Shown: positions 6,094 to 6,683 of the stretch, piece after piece
How the letters are laid out: every line of letters begins with the position of its first letter
Position numbering within the stretch: the stretch's first letter is position 1
Assembly (NCBI GenBank): GCA_003978455.1
Contig: QNZT01000097.1
Location: 1-6,683, forward strand
Source of the DNA: Sulfurospirillum sp.
GTDB lineage: Bacteria; Campylobacterota; Campylobacteria; Campylobacterales; QNZT01
Direction: 5' to 3'
DNA: 6,683 bases
Notes under the pieces: generated by a model
Told to the model about the DNA's origin: nothing
Database searches by the model: none
The model's input: only the letters and a program-made list of their open reading frames with translations
Position numbers and translations under genes: made by a program

Positions 6094-6683
6094 TTATTTT
6101 ATAACTTTGAATTCAACTCTACGGTTGATCTGTTTGTGCGCCTGTGTATCATTGTTTACGAGTGGTTTGCTTTCACCGTAACCATGTGCCACAAGTCTAT
6201 CTGCTGCTATACCTCTTTTAATGAGGTATCTTTTGACAGCATCTGCACGTCTCTGGCTCAAGTTCATATTGCGTGAGGCTGCGCCATCTGAGTCCGTATG
6301 ACCTCCTATTTCAACATGCACATCCGGGTATTTTTTGAGTATTGCCACAATTTGATTGATGATTTTATGGCTTTTTGGTGTGAGTATATCTTTTGCATAG
6401 AGAAACTCAACACGTTTGTGTCTGAGGAAATTGTCAAGCGCCTGTTGTGCACTTTCTAACTCAGCCTCTTGTTGCATTCTTGACCCTGTTTGTGCTTTAG
6501 CCTGTCTCTGAGCTGCTTCAGCTTGTCTCTGAGCTTCTGCCTGTTTCTGTGCTTCTGCTTGTTTCTGAGCTTCAGCCTGTCTCTGTGCTTCAGCCTGTCT
6601 CTGAGCTTCAGCCTGTCTCTGTGCTTCTGCTTGTCTCTGAGCTTCAGCCTGTTTCTGAGCTTCAGCCTGTTTCTGAGCTTCAG
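6094..6683 (-). CDS. OmpA-family peptidoglycan-binding protein with tandem-repeat N-terminal region, 5' end cut by the window edge
   Basis: The frame runs open from the right edge to the stop at 6094, giving 195 visible residues. An internal ATG at 6477 would give 127 residues, but the continuous coding repeat upstream argues that it is not the start. The C-terminal part is a complete OmpA-like domain: VEFLYAKDILTPKS, then GGHTDSDG, NLSQRRADAV, HGYGESKP and a final NRRVEF. Visible residues D130 (in HTD; codon 6292-6294) and R145 (in LSQRR; codon 6247-6249) match the pair that holds diaminopimelate of peptidoglycan in characterised OmpA domains. Before it lies a repeat of QAEAQ with K or R, expected to be a long charged helix or coiled coil reaching through the periplasm. 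Whether the protein is an outer-membrane barrel, a lipoprotein or an inner-membrane anchored protein is unknown because the N-terminus is outside the window. It is followed at 12 bases by the membrane helix-hairpin-helix gene. Confidence 0.9.
   Translation of the reverse strand, partial: EAQKQAEAQKQAEAQRQAEAQRQAEAQRQAEAQRQAEAQKQAEAQKQAEAQRQAEAAQRQAKAQTGSRMQQEAELESAQQALDNFLRHKRVEFLYAKDILTPKSHKIINQIVAILKKYPDVHVEIGGHTDSDGAASRNMNLSQRRADAVKRYLIKRGIAADRLVAHGYGESKPLVNNDTQAHKQINRRVEFKVIK
6505..6683 (-). repeat. Coding tandem repeat, 18-bp unit encoding QAEAQ(K/R)
   Basis: On the minus strand about nine complete and one partial copies of an 18-base unit are seen, encoding six residues each. The last clear unit (6505-6525) carries an extra alanine codon (QAEAAQR), and a degenerate copy (QAKAQT) follows at 6487-6504. 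Two synonymous forms alternate: CAGGCTGAAGCTCAGARA and a form with CAA-GCA-GAA-GCA, and most units differ by only a few third-position bases. The array is open at the right edge, so its full length is unknown. Gain or loss of units would keep the reading frame. Confidence 0.93.

Noticed and set aside
6094..6477. OmpA-domain protein starting at the internal ATG at 6477
   Set aside because: The frame continues upstream without a stop through an obviously coding repeat to the window edge, so the true start is outside the window.
6505..6683. CRISPR array or phage-type repeat
   Set aside because: The 18-bp units are directly adjacent without spacers and are in frame with a protein, so this is a coding repeat.

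Overview
This is a compact, almost fully coding stretch of bacterial chromosome in which every supported gene lies on the minus strand, so it reads from right to left. Gene content and order point to a member of the Campylobacterota (the former epsilonproteobacteria), probably a free-living Sulfurovum- or Sulfurimonas-like organism. The block cheY-prmA-ftsH matches the order I recall in Campylobacter jejuni (cheY, prmA, ftsH adjacent). The moderate base composition and the style of the proteins also fit that group. The genus is an inference from memory; no search was run.

Right part (6683 to 5467): an envelope-type pair. The first gene, cut by the right edge, is an OmpA-family peptidoglycan-binding protein whose visible N-terminal part is a long tandem hexapeptide repeat (QAEAQ with K or R). 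Twelve bases after its stop begins a small protein with one glycine-rich membrane helix, an Ala/Thr-rich linker and a C-terminal helix-hairpin-helix-like domain. A perfect 12-bp inverted repeat (5422-5450) follows and is probably the end of this unit.

Middle and left parts (5396 to 1): an extended -10 promoter (TGCTATAAT, minus strand) precedes six tightly packed genes: a DEDDy-type 3'-5' exonuclease, hisH, hisA, cheY, prmA and ftsH. They are separated by -17, 1, 20, 15 and 0 bases, with no convincing internal terminator, so they probably form one transcription unit. ftsH runs off the left edge after 684 visible codons.

The genes make a mixed operon rather than one pathway. hisH and hisA belong to histidine synthesis (hisF is not here). 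cheY is a single-domain chemotaxis response regulator, prmA methylates ribosomal protein L11, and ftsH is the membrane AAA+ zinc protease. I found no RNA genes, CRISPR arrays, mobile elements or plus-strand genes. Most of the window is ordinary conserved sequence. The least explained part is the OmpA-repeat / membrane helix-hairpin-helix pair at the right.
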